NCBI GenBank assembly: GCA_017940895.1
Contig: JAGAXM010000011.1
Location: 23,639-87,638, forward strand
Source of the DNA: Clostridiales bacterium
Lineage (GTDB): Bacteria > Bacillota > Clostridia > Saccharofermentanales > Saccharofermentanaceae
DNA length: 64,000 nucleotides
Direction: 5' to 3'
Shown: positions 16,742 to 25,129 of the stretch, one piece after another
Numbering within the stretch: position 1 is the first letter of the stretch
Layout of the letters: each line of letters starts with the position of its first letter
Position numbers and translations under genes: made by a program
The notes under the pieces: model-generated
Databases searched by the model: none
Told to the model about the DNA's origin: nothing
What the model saw: the letters and a program-made list of their open reading frames with translations, nothing else

Positions 16742-17287
16742 ATGGAACACACAACACACTATTCTTTATTTATTTCCATGAGAAACGGCGACGAAGCCGC
16801 TTTCGAGAAGATCTATCAACTTACTCTTCCCTTTGTAAGAAAGACAGTAAACAACTATGCCGCCGCTAAGCTTTGGTGGGTAAAAGACCGTGATGAGATC
16901 GAATGTTTCAAGGAAGAAGCTGTTAATGACGTATATATAGAATTATATAAGTCCATGGCTTCGGTAAGAGACGCCGAGGCGCTTTACGGCTGGCTTAAGA
17001 CAGTCGCAGGAAGGATCTGCTGCGACAAGACCGCTAAGATCAGAGGTGATATTTTCGCATATGAAGAAGAACTGATAGACGCCGTCGCTTCCACGGGGCT
17101 TACGAGAGATCCGGAAGATTCATTTGACCTTCTTGTCGGCAACAGCTTGGGGCACGACCACTACTGGGCACTTCGCCTGTATGCCCTCGAAGGCTTAAGT
17201 TATGAGCAGATAGGAAAGATAATGAACTGTCCGACCGGAACAGTTAAAAGCCGAATAAATACCGCCAGGAAGATCCTGGCGGCATAG
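16742..17287 (+). CDS. ECF-type RNA polymerase sigma factor
   Basis: A 181-residue sigma-70 family protein of ECF size. Region 2 lies at about residues 15-85 (GDEAAFEKIYQLTLPFVRK ... AVNDVYIELYKSM) and region 4 at 140-178 (LYALEGLSYEQIGKIMNCPTGTVKSR), a helix-turn-helix for the -35 element. No anti-sigma gene is adjacent. It diverges from the ClpP/TraG-like operon 1 with about 200 bases between, so it may control that operon or itself. A structured leader precedes it. Confidence 0.88.
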   Translation: MEHTTHYSLFISMRNGDEAAFEKIYQLTLPFVRKTVNNYAAAKLWWVKDRDEIECFKEEAVNDVYIELYKSMASVRDAEALYGWLKTVAGRICCDKTAKIRGDIFAYEEELIDAVASTGLTRDPEDSFDLLVGNSLGHDHYWALRLYALEGLSYEQIGKIMNCPTGTVKSRINTARKILAA

Positions 17288-17321
17288 CAATCCTTTTTGT
17301 TCCGACTACGTAGCGAGACAA

Positions 17322-18089
17322 TTACTCGTAGTCGTCTTCAATAAAGGAACAGTCATCAACCGGATTATAGAACCCCGACAGAGGGAACGGATCCGGGATG
17401 TTTTCGAGCGGGAGAGCACGCGGCATCGCATACCAGACCACGTATCCTTCCGGCAGATCCGCGACAGCACTTTCCTGCACGTAGAACGTCAGCGTGTCAC
17501 CCTGATGGATGCCGTAGGAGTCCGCAGCAACATAGTTGATCTCCGTTCCGTCGGTGTCAGTCTCGATCCACGCCTCACCTTCGTTATGCTCGTAGTTCAT
17601 GTTAATTACTTCAACCGTATATGTGTTGTCATCGACCTTGATCATGTTCGACAGCTGTCCCTGTGCATGACAGATATAGTACGCACCCGCATCGAAATCG
17701 TGGTAGTTATACGTGAACGAACCCGAGGAACTCACATTAAGATACGAAGCCCATCCGCCTACGCCGCTGCTCATAAGATACTCGTCAGCATACTGCGCGA
17801 AAAACTCGAGCATCTGCTCGTTCGTCAACACCTCGCCTTCAAGTGCTTCCGGAGCCTCAGAAGTCTCAGACATGGTTATCTGTGTCGGAGCCGCTGTCTG
17901 CACAGTAGCAGCAGGCTGCGTCTCGCTTACTGCGACGGTTTCAGCCGTCTCAACTGCAGTACTTTCCTGCACCTGCGCATCAGTCTCGGGCACGGTATCG
18001 TACGCGGTATTTACTGTAGTCAAAGTCTGACATGACGAGACCATCACCGCCGTCATAACAAGCATCGCCGCAACGCTTCTTCTCTTCAT
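17322..18089 (-). CDS. Secreted lipoprotein of unknown function
   Basis: A 255-residue protein with a lipoprotein signal (MKRRSVAAMLVMTAVMVSSC; the Cys at position 20 is the lipidation site). Then comes a Thr/Glu/Ala-rich linker to about residue 85, and a C-terminal beta-rich domain with many acidic and aromatic residues. That domain has no motif I recognise. It lies just after the sigma factor gene in convergent orientation and shares its direction with the NlpC/P60 gene upstream, so it is probably an envelope protein. Confidence 0.8.
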   Translation of the reverse strand: MKRRSVAAMLVMTAVMVSSCQTLTTVNTAYDTVPETDAQVQESTAVETAETVAVSETQPAATVQTAAPTQITMSETSEAPEALEGEVLTNEQMLEFFAQYADEYLMSSGVGGWASYLNVSSSGSFTYNYHDFDAGAYYICHAQGQLSNMIKVDDNTYTVEVINMNYEHNEGEAWIETDTDGTEINYVAADSYGIHQGDTLTFYVQESAVADLPEGYVVWYAMPRALPLENIPDPFPLSGFYNPVDDCSFIEDDYE

Positions 18090-18135
18090 AATTCCTCCTA
18101 ATCAATACGCGGGTCTTATCAACCCGCGTATGGTC

Positions 18136-19389
18136 TTAACTTGTATAAATCCTTCGTATCGCTACGATACTCGATCTGTCGATCGATCCGTAAACGGTTC
18201 CGTACGCACGGCCTCTGGCGTCGACGCATTGACCGTTGCCGACGTAGATTCCTACGTGACCGCTGTAGCCTCCCGATCCCCAGCATACGATGTCACCGGG
18301 CATTACCTGATCACGGGGAACCGCGACTCCGACACTCGTCAGCGACTGTGAATAGTGCGGCAGCGATATGCCCATCTGCGCGTAGCAGTAACATACGAGA
18401 CCCGAACAGTCGACTGCGGAACTGGACGAAGCGCCCCATACATAAGGTGTACCTACCATGGACTCCGCGATACTTGCGATCGTATAACCGTTATTACCGT
18501 AGGAGACCCAGCCTCCTCCGCCGCCTCCTCCGCCGGAAGATCCGCCGCCACCGCCGCCGCTTCTGCCGCCGCCTGTGTACTGAGGTCTCGGCGTAGGAGT
18601 AGGAGGAGGTGTCTGTGTCGTGTAGGAGATGTAGACATATCCTTCGGTTCCGTCTTCGGCTATAACGTGATACCACTTATCGGAAACACCGATACAGTGG
18701 AGTCGGTCTTCATCATAGAGGATGCCGACCTGCTCCGATTCTACGGAAGGCTCGGCACGGAGGATCAGGGATCCGGTATCAACCCATACTGTTCTGTCGA
18801 TGGCAACCCATACCATCTCGTATGAGAGTGTATTCGTAAGAACATAACCCTCGACGCCGTCCTCGGTCCTGATCCTTGACCAAGTATCACCGATACCGAT
18901 ACGCGTAACGCCGTCGGCATAGTCAAGAGTCTGGAGTGTGATGGAACTCATGTCAGGGTATTCCTTGAGGATGGAGTTCTGCGCTGCGATGTAGTACTGA
19001 GTCTCGTCCGGAGCGAAATACTGCGGATCGAGAAGCTCTACGGGAAGACCCGCTTCATCAAATCCCTGGACTACCGTATAAGCGGCAACATCCTGATACT
19101 CGGTATCGAGATAGCCGACCTGGAAGTCCTCGTTATAGTCGGCGCTTACGGTTCCGCCGTTCATCCAGTAATCGTATTCTCCGGAATCTATCTCAGCCTG
19201 AACGTCTTCGGGAGGGGTCTCGGGCTCGAACTCCTCCTCCGGGAAAGTCTCGTCGTACGCCGCACGAACCTTAAGTGAAGGTGCAAGACCTTCCCTTAAC
19301 CCTAAAGGAAAACACACAACAGGGAGTGCCACCGAGATACAAACTATGAGAGCGAGTACGCTCTTCTTCGAATTATCTGTATTCTTCAT
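18136..19389 (-). CDS. Secreted NlpC/P60 cell-wall hydrolase with SH3 domains
   Basis: A 417-residue protein. An N-terminal signal or anchor helix (residues 10-30) is followed by an acidic region and two bacterial SH3-like domains (about 155-265; WSRIRTEDGVEGYV and WYHVIAEDGTEGYV mark them). A Thr/Pro then Gly/Ser-rich linker (270-305) leads to a C-terminal NlpC/P60 peptidase with catalytic Cys in VDCSGLVCY, His in GHVGIYVGNG and a third polar site in DARG. Such enzymes cut stem peptides of peptidoglycan. The glycine-rich linker is unusually long and repetitive. An 8-bp inverted repeat ATTGTAAC/GTTACAAT lies upstream at 19407-19441. Confidence 0.93.
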   Translation of the reverse strand: MKNTDNSKKSVLALIVCISVALPVVCFPLGLREGLAPSLKVRAAYDETFPEEEFEPETPPEDVQAEIDSGEYDYWMNGGTVSADYNEDFQVGYLDTEYQDVAAYTVVQGFDEAGLPVELLDPQYFAPDETQYYIAAQNSILKEYPDMSSITLQTLDYADGVTRIGIGDTWSRIRTEDGVEGYVLTNTLSYEMVWVAIDRTVWVDTGSLILRAEPSVESEQVGILYDEDRLHCIGVSDKWYHVIAEDGTEGYVYISYTTQTPPPTPTPRPQYTGGGRSGGGGGGSSGGGGGGGGWVSYGNNGYTIASIAESMVGTPYVWGASSSSAVDCSGLVCYCYAQMGISLPHYSQSLTSVGVAVPRDQVMPGDIVCWGSGGYSGHVGIYVGNGQCVDARGRAYGTVYGSIDRSSIVAIRRIYTS

Positions 19390-19489
19390 AAATTACTTCC
19401 AATCGGATTGTAACAAATCAATGCTACGGTCCGGTTACAATTCTATCTTTTTTCCTTGCCGAAAATGTGGAAATACAACGGCAATTCCC

Positions 19490-19879
19490 TCAGCTCCTGT
19501 AGCCTACAAAGTCGGCATTGGCTATGAGCTTACCCTCATCATCCGTTACCTTTACCGCGTAATTGCAGATCGTTCTGCCGTTCTTGATCTGCTCCGTCTG
19601 TGCGTAAAGATATTTACCCTTGCCCGGTGAATTAAAGACTATGTTCGAACTTAATGTTACACACTTCATCGGACCGCAGTTGCTCGCGATGCCGAATGTA
19701 TAATCAGCGAGCGTATATATGCATCCGCCCATAACGACATTGTTGCCGTTAAGGTGTTTATTCTTGATCTCGAGTCTGGTCTTCGCGAAGCCCTCCTCTA
19801 TCTCGAGGATCTCGATCTCGGTAGTATCATTCGCATACCTGTCGGTAATGAACAGTTGTCGTGTCTCTTCAGGGTTCAT
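19490..19879 (-). CDS. Hotdog-fold thioesterase (PaaI-like)
   Basis: A 129-residue protein with the PaaI-type hotdog pattern: HLNGNNVVMGGCIYTLADYTFGIAS, then CVTLSSNIVFNSPGKGKYLYA. These enzymes hydrolyse acyl-CoA thioesters; the substrate is not visible. The start at 19879 is chosen because TATAAT of a TTTACA/17/TATAAT promoter (19889-19917) ends only 9 bases upstream, which rules out the longer frame to 19924. The transcript would have almost no leader. Confidence 0.87.
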   Translation of the reverse strand: MNPEETRQLFITDRYANDTTEIEILEIEEGFAKTRLEIKNKHLNGNNVVMGGCIYTLADYTFGIASNCGPMKCVTLSSNIVFNSPGKGKYLYAQTEQIKNGRTICNYAVKVTDDEGKLIANADFVGYRS

Positions 19880-19888
19880 AGTCCTCGC

Positions 19889-19917
19889 ATTATATAAGAA
19901 TGCGGTGACTGTGTAAA
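19889..19917 (-). promoter_or_regulatory. Promoter for the thioesterase
   Basis: TTTACA, 17 bases, TATAAT on the minus strand, with the -10 ending 9 bases before the ATG. It overlaps a hairpin TGCGGTGA (19901-19908) / TCACCGCA (19921-19928) that could also end the RNA coming from the region upstream. Confidence 0.65.
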
Positions 19918-19929
19918 CAATCACCGCAT

Positions 19930-20600
19930 ATGAAAGCTCCAGCGAACCATAAACTCAATCCTCGTCCAACAGCGCCCTTTGACTAACCTCCCGAGCTTCT
20001 AATCATCGCAACGACCAGACTTGACTGTATCGACTTAAAATCCTACATCGTCTTTACTCGCATCTCCCATTCGCCGCATATTCCAAATTGCTTCTTCCCG
20101 TATACCGTCAGGTGTCCGATATGTCAAGTCACCCGCTGCCGTATACAATACCGGCTACTCGGTTTGCACGAACCGATGTAACACCCGTCGTACCTCGGAA
20201 TCTACCTGTCGGCTATGACATCTCATAAGCTCGCGGATCGAAATCCGAATCAACTAATCTGTTACAACTGCGACTTGTAAGTGACTCCCCTCTTGAGTCG
20301 AACTCTTCGAGCTGCCACTCCGTCAATCGCTGTGCTCGTATCTCCTTCCTTCTCCCCAATACTCTGCTTCGTGTCCCCGGGATCAGATGCACCTAAGGCA
20401 GATCTCCCGCTTCGTTTCTTCGGCTTCGCCTGATGACCAACACGATCATCATTATCGGTTCAACCCTGCGCCCGCTTGAGTTAAGGTAAGGCGGCCTCCG
20501 TGTCCGAATACTTCGTCTTCAGTATTCCCTGGAGCTACCTTAATAATACCAACGTGCGAGGGTAACAACAACGTCACATAAGTAACAATAAACTGTAAAA
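19930..20600 (-). ncRNA. Candidate large structured non-coding RNA
   Basis: About 670 bases with no plausible gene in six frames, between the thioesterase and the MscS channel. The minus strand is purine-rich in loops and packed with hairpins: GAATACT (20506-20512 with 20521-20527), TTACAA (20262-20267 with 20275-20280), GACTC (20283-20287 with 20295-20299), CGGAT closing a UUCG tetraloop (20234-20247), CGGTT/AACCG (20160-20175), GCCG/CGGC (20138-20155), and GATGA/TCATC (20432-20450). It is too long for and unlike tmRNA, RNase P RNA or SRP RNA as I know them. Size and setting recall large ornate bacterial RNAs such as ROOL, GOLLD or OLE, but I cannot match a class. Strand and ends are estimates. 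Confidence 0.6.
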
Positions 20601-20698
20601 AAGATTGGTCTGAATTGCGGGTGGCGGGGTGTATTTACGCGTGTTATAATTATATTGTTGTGCGGGAGTATGCACACATTATTCCACACACTTTATTC

Positions 20699-20728
20699 CT
20701 GCTTTTCCATCTTTTCCATCTTTTCCAT
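20699..20728 (+). repeat. Tandem repeat CTTTTCCAT x3
   Basis: Three consecutive 9-base units CTTTTCCAT directly before the GAGG ribosome site of the MscS gene. Slippage here would change the leader length, not the protein. Confidence 0.75.
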
Positions 20729-20739
20729 GAGGTTTTTAT

Positions 20740-21807
20740 ATGTACGATGTACTGGACAAATGGCTGCTCGAACACATGGATGACGGGCTTGTTTACGCTT
20801 CCGTGTCGGGAATTCTGAAGCTCATTATAGCAGCGCTGATCGCTACAGTTATATACTTTATTCTCCGTGTTATCAACACCATGATGTTCTCGAAGTCAAA
20901 GGTCGAGCTTTTGAAGAAAATGTCTTCCCTTGCTTTCGAGAAGAGGACCATGTTTCTTACGGGCGTGTTCATGTTTTTCGCGCTTATCTACGAAGCCTTC
21001 CCGAAGATCTCCACCATCGGCAGCATCATCACTCTCATGGTGCTCCTGTGCAGCGTAGTCGATATCATAAATGCTTTGTATCAGACCAAAGAGATCTCGA
21101 GGCAGCGTCCCATCAAGGGCATCCTGTCTGTCGTTAAAGTCGCGATCTGCATCCTGTTCGCGATCATACTTATCTCGGCTCTTCTTAACCAGAATCCGGT
21201 AGTTCTCATCTCCGGTGTCGGTGCGTTCACGGCAGTTCTGTCGATCGTCTTCAAGGACGCCCTCGCAGGTCTTGTCGCAGGTATCCAGATTACCTCCGAG
21301 CACATGTTCGAGATCGGCGACTGGATCTCCATCCCTTCGCTCGGTGTCGAAGGCGAGGTCAAGGATATCGCTCTGATCTCGGTTAAGATCCAGGGCTTCG
21401 ACAACATCATGCACACGCTTCCCGCGAGCACTTTCGTCGCGACTTCTTCTAAGAACTGGCACAAGACGATCCGCAACAAGATGCGTCAGGTAAAGTACCA
21501 GATCACCGTCGATCCCGACTCTATCGTAATGGACGGAGACGAGACGAATCTTACGCGTTGGAGACACAGCGTACTCGAGACTATCATGGCCGATCCCCAC
21601 TACAAGAAGGGCTTCGCGACACAGTGCAGGACACAGGGTTCGACATCCGGATTCGGTGTTCCCGTTGAGGTCTTCTTTACTGTCGACATCGCAGATTACG
21701 ACACATACTGCGAGTACACTTCCGCCTTCGGAAGCAACATCACTGCGACGTTAAAAGACTACGGATTAAAGCACTATAAGGTTACTTCTTCGACTGAAGC
21801 GAAGTAA
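20740..21807 (+). CDS. MscS-family mechanosensitive channel (YbdG-like)
   Basis: A 355-residue membrane protein. Four or five hydrophobic segments lie in residues 20-185. The pore helix region ISGVGAFTAVLSIVFKDALAGLVAGIQI is followed by the beta domain GDWISIPSLGVEGEVKDIALISVKIQGFDN, the MscS signature. The long soluble C-terminus (after 235) resembles the YbdG branch. It releases solutes on hypo-osmotic shock. Its 3' end overlaps the convergent gene by 26 bases. The leader carries three CTTTTCCAT repeats. Confidence 0.93.
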   Translation: MYDVLDKWLLEHMDDGLVYASVSGILKLIIAALIATVIYFILRVINTMMFSKSKVELLKKMSSLAFEKRTMFLTGVFMFFALIYEAFPKISTIGSIITLMVLLCSVVDIINALYQTKEISRQRPIKGILSVVKVAICILFAIILISALLNQNPVVLISGVGAFTAVLSIVFKDALAGLVAGIQITSEHMFEIGDWISIPSLGVEGEVKDIALISVKIQGFDNIMHTLPASTFVATSSKNWHKTIRNKMRQVKYQITVDPDSIVMDGDETNLTRWRHSVLETIMADPHYKKGFATQCRTQGSTSGFGVPVEVFFTVDIADYDTYCEYTSAFGSNITATLKDYGLKHYKVTSSTEAK

Positions 21808-22138
21808 CGATCTTATCTCTCATCTTATACATTTCCTGCACGCTGTTCTCGAGGAAATAGTAGTGCATTACGTACGGCACGAGAAGCACCAGGAACATGA
21901 TGCTGAAGACCACCGCGGCAAGCTGCGGGCTTATGAGACACACGCTTATCGCCATTATCTCAAGCACTGCGAAAAGCACGGTTACGATCAGATGAATAAG
22001 TCTTTCATGCTGGAAGTAAGAGATCTTGATCTCGAACTCTTCGAGAACCTCGTATATGCGTTCCGCATCTGCCGAAGACAATTCATTATTGATAAAGTTA
22101 TTGATCTCATTCATGTAAGCCTGGATATATTTCTTCAT
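21782..22138 (-). CDS. Small membrane protein with two helices
   Basis: A 118-residue protein with an acidic, possibly coiled N-terminus (residues 1-40), two hydrophobic segments (about 46-66 and 72-92), and a charged tail. Its ATG overlaps the stop of the radical SAM gene as ATGA, so it is translationally coupled to it. The domain arrangement is like other small helical Clostridia proteins without names. No function is proposed. Confidence 0.7.
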   Translation of the reverse strand: MKKYIQAYMNEINNFINNELSSADAERIYEVLEEFEIKISYFQHERLIHLIVTVLFAVLEIMAISVCLISPQLAAVVFSIMFLVLLVPYVMHYYFLENSVQEMYKMRDKIVTSLQSKK

Positions 22139-23013
22139 ATAAGATTTTTAAATCTCCTGTTGATATAGTTGATGACCTGCCTCTTATCCGCTGTCCACAT
22201 CGGGGCGATAAGAAGGCTCTTCGGACCGTCTCCCGTAAGCCTGTGAATGACCGTATCTTCGGGCACATTCTTCAGTGCTTCTTCTACAATATCAAAATAC
22301 TCCTGCTGATCAAGAACTTCAATCTGACCGTCCTCATACAGCTTCTCATAACGCGTGTTCTTAAGGATATAAAGACACGTGAATTTGAGTCCGTCCGTGC
22401 CCTGTTCCACTGCGTGCTTCACGCTTCGGAGCATCATGTCTTTATCTTCTCCGGGAAGCCCGAAGATGATATGGGTTATCACATTTATCCCGCGTGACCT
22501 TAATGCCGCGACAGCCTCATCGTAGACATGAGTTTTGTACCCTCTTCCGAACGAATCCGCTATCACATCATCACACGTCTGAAGACCGAGTTCGACATAA
22601 AGCGGCATCCTTCCGGCAGCTTCCTCAAGCACGTCCAGAATCTCTTCAGGAAGACAGTCCGGACGGGTCGCGACAGACAGTGCTTCGACCTTCGGATGAT
22701 CCATGGCTTCGTTAAGAGAAATGCGCAGATATTCAGGATCACAGTATGTACTCGTGAAGCTTTGAAAATACGCGATGTATCCCGTATCGGAAGGCACCTT
22801 GCGAGAGAGCCTCGCGATAGCGTCATCGATCTGTTCGCGTACGGGAAGCACACATGAAGATGCGAACTCACCCGAACCTCCCGCGGAGCAGAAAGCGCAG
22901 CCTCCTTTTCCGACCTTGCCGTCTCTGTTCGGGCATGTCACATCAAGACTGATCGCAGCCTTATACATCTTGTGTCCGAACTTCTCCTTAAAGTACTTCG
23001 CGGCCGTTATCAT
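22135..23013 (-). CDS. Radical SAM protein, YhcC/TIGR01212 family
   Basis: A 292-residue radical SAM enzyme. The cluster-binding part is CPNRDGKVGKGGCAFCSAGGSG, in which the spacing between the first two Cys is long, as in the YhcC/YtqA group, followed by ELGLQTCDD and THIIFGLPGED. The physiological reaction of YhcC is not settled; tRNA or other RNA modification has been proposed for the family. It is coupled by ATGA overlaps to dinB upstream and the small membrane protein downstream. Confidence 0.9.
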   Translation of the reverse strand: MITAAKYFKEKFGHKMYKAAISLDVTCPNRDGKVGKGGCAFCSAGGSGEFASSCVLPVREQIDDAIARLSRKVPSDTGYIAYFQSFTSTYCDPEYLRISLNEAMDHPKVEALSVATRPDCLPEEILDVLEEAAGRMPLYVELGLQTCDDVIADSFGRGYKTHVYDEAVAALRSRGINVITHIIFGLPGEDKDMMLRSVKHAVEQGTDGLKFTCLYILKNTRYEKLYEDGQIEVLDQQEYFDIVEEALKNVPEDTVIHRLTGDGPKSLLIAPMWTADKRQVINYINRRFKNLI

Positions 23014-24263
23014 TTGAACGGATCCTTCTTGCCTTCGGTTATTCCGCCGTCGTAGAACTCGGGGTTATAGTTGGGCGACATGATGCCCTGCATCGAGGCG
23101 CAGCTCTTTATCGTACCGTCGCCGAATCTTCTGTTTATGTCATCTATTACCTTATTAAGTTTACTGTCTTCTTCACGCTTCTCCTGCGACTCGGAGAACA
23201 TCGACATCTGAACACCCGAATCCTCCGGGATAACCTTCGCGCATCGTACGCCGACGCTTCTTATCGCGGTATGCCAGTCGTACGATTCGTCGAACAGATC
23301 CATCGCGGTCTCGTAGATCACTTTCTCACTGTTAGTGGGCTCGAACAAAGTGCGCTGATGCTCGTATGTGATCAGGTCCCTGTCGCGCACGGTTATCGCG
23401 ACGTTGCAGCCCAGAAGCCCGTGTTTTCTAAGTCTCGAAGCGACCGACGCCGCGAGCGTATGGAATGTCCCGCATGCCTGCGTCCTGTTCATAATGTCAC
23501 GCGGAGTCGTCATGGAATTTCCGATAGACTTGTACTGCCTTTCCGCGTCCGCGGGTGCAACGGGAGAATCGTCGATACCGTTCGCGTACAGCCACAGACT
23601 GTCGCCGGGCTTACCTAAGTAATCCGACATGAACTCGCGCGGAGTATTCGCGATGTCTCCTATGGTTCTGATATTAACTTCAGTAAGTTTATTGGCCGTG
23701 GCGCCTCCGACGAACAGCAGATCCGCGGCAGGAAGCGGCCACACAACCTCACGAAAATTCTCTTCCGTGATTACTGTGGTCGCGTCGGGCTTTTTGTAGT
23801 CGGAACCTAATTTCGCGAAGATCTTGTTGAAGCTCACTCCTATCGAGCACGACAGCTTGAACTCGTCGCGCACGCGTCTTCGTATCTCGTCCGCAAGCTC
23901 CTTCGGATCGCGGTCGCCTATGACATCCGTCAGATCCACCCAGCACTCATCCATGCCGAAAGGCTCGACTCTGTCGGAGTACTCCTCGTACATCGCGCGA
24001 AGTCTCCCCGAGTAGAACGCATACTTATCGTAATGTGAACTAACCTTCACCAGACCCGGACACTTCTGCTCCGCCTGCCATATCGCCTCTGCCGTCTTGA
24101 CCCCCGCCTGCTTGGCAGGTTCGTTGCGCGCAAGTATTATTCCGTGGCGCTTGGTCGCGTCGCCGGTCACCGCCATAGGGACATTCCGGTACTCGGGATG
24201 CGCGATCATCTCCACGGATGCGAAGAAGCAGTTCTGATCAATGTGAAAGATTGTTCTCCTCAT
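23010..24263 (-). CDS. Y-family DNA polymerase (DinB/UmuC type)
   Basis: A 417-residue translesion polymerase. Motifs are FHIDQNCFFASVE with the first metal ligands, the YxSR-like SSHYDKYAFYSGR segment, and MDECWVDLTD with the catalytic Asp-Glu pair. The thumb region VGGATANKLTEVNIRTIGDI and the little finger domain follow. The C-terminus carries VQMSMF, close to a beta-clamp binding motif (QxSLF type). Its length and CWVDLT variant suggest the DinB-like UV-repair subgroup found in Firmicutes. No clear ribosome site precedes the ATG. Confidence 0.93.
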   Translation of the reverse strand: MRRTIFHIDQNCFFASVEMIAHPEYRNVPMAVTGDATKRHGIILARNEPAKQAGVKTAEAIWQAEQKCPGLVKVSSHYDKYAFYSGRLRAMYEEYSDRVEPFGMDECWVDLTDVIGDRDPKELADEIRRRVRDEFKLSCSIGVSFNKIFAKLGSDYKKPDATTVITEENFREVVWPLPAADLLFVGGATANKLTEVNIRTIGDIANTPREFMSDYLGKPGDSLWLYANGIDDSPVAPADAERQYKSIGNSMTTPRDIMNRTQACGTFHTLAASVASRLRKHGLLGCNVAITVRDRDLITYEHQRTLFEPTNSEKVIYETAMDLFDESYDWHTAIRSVGVRCAKVIPEDSGVQMSMFSESQEKREEDSKLNKVIDDINRRFGDGTIKSCASMQGIMSPNYNPEFYDGGITEGKKDPFK

Positions 24264-24297
24264 TCTTATATTTTATATAAACATTTTGTTAAGTGTG

Positions 24298-24325
24298 TTG
24301 TTTTTCTGATGTCTGATGTTATAAT
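24298..24325 (+). promoter_or_regulatory. Promoter for the two-component operon
   Basis: TTGTTT, 16 bases, TATAAT upstream of the response regulator, leaving a leader of about 73 bases. The spacer holds a direct repeat TGATGTC TGATGT. Confidence 0.55.
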
Positions 24326-24404
24326 AAACATTATAAAAAATCAAAAGAATTAAAGAATATAAAGTAACAACCTTGTAATAAGGGGCAATCAAGGAGGTCA
24401 AAAA

Positions 24405-25115
24405 ATGGATCAGAGCAGAGTACTTCTCGTAGATGACGATACAGACATCCTCGAGATCAATAAAGCTTTCCTCGAAGGCGAGGGTTATGAAGTATCCACT
24501 GCGACATCTATCGCACAGACAATGGAGAAGGTACAGACATATAACTTTGACTGTATCGTGCTCGACGTAATGCTTCCCGACGGAAGTGCTTTCGAGCTTC
24601 CTCCCAAGATCCAGGTATATTCCAACGCACCTATCATCTTCCTGACTGCAAGAGAGCAGGCAGAGGATAAGGTTACGGGATTCAAGTCAGGTGCCGACGA
24701 TTACATCACGAAGCCCTACTCCCTGCCTGAGCTGTCACTTCGTATCAACGCTCACATCAGACGTAATATGAAGTCCGAAGGTTTCCTTATGGAGTTCCCG
24801 CCTCTTAAGATCAACATCAAGACAAGAGAAGTTACTCTTAAGGACACTCCCGTTCATCTTACAAACAGAGAGTTCGATATCTTGAGACTCCTCGCTGAGA
24901 CTCCTAACGTTATCGTTCCTTTCGCAAGGATCTACTCTCACGTATGGGGCGACGACACACCTTGTGACAACCACCTCGTAATGGTTAACATCTCTTACCT
25001 GAGAAAGAAGATGGACAAGATCGCACCCGACATCACATTCGTTAAGACAGAGTGGGGTATCGGTTACTCATTCGCCAATCCTCCGGTAAAAAACAGCCTT
25101 CATAACGAGTTCTGA
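24405..25115 (+). CDS. OmpR/PhoB-type response regulator
   Basis: A 236-residue response regulator. The receiver domain has LLVDDDTDIL, phospho-acceptor Asp in CIVLDVMLPDG near residue 50, and KPYSLPEL with the conserved Lys. The winged-helix DNA-binding domain follows (LTNREFDILRLLAETPNVIVPFARIYSHVWG ... YLRKKMDKI). An AAGGAGGTC site precedes the start. The histidine kinase gene follows after 14 bases, so they are a pair in one operon. Confidence 0.95.
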   Translation: MDQSRVLLVDDDTDILEINKAFLEGEGYEVSTATSIAQTMEKVQTYNFDCIVLDVMLPDGSAFELPPKIQVYSNAPIIFLTAREQAEDKVTGFKSGADDYITKPYSLPELSLRINAHIRRNMKSEGFLMEFPPLKINIKTREVTLKDTPVHLTNREFDILRLLAETPNVIVPFARIYSHVWGDDTPCDNHLVMVNISYLRKKMDKIAPDITFVKTEWGIGYSFANPPVKNSLHNEF

Positions 25116-25129
25116 TAAGGAACCTCGTT

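Noticed and set aside
19930..20600. tmRNA, RNase P RNA or SRP RNA
   Set aside because: No tag-peptide frame, no tRNA-like ends, no RNase P core words and no SRP GGAAGG/AGCA loop as I know them; length is too great for tmRNA and SRP RNA.
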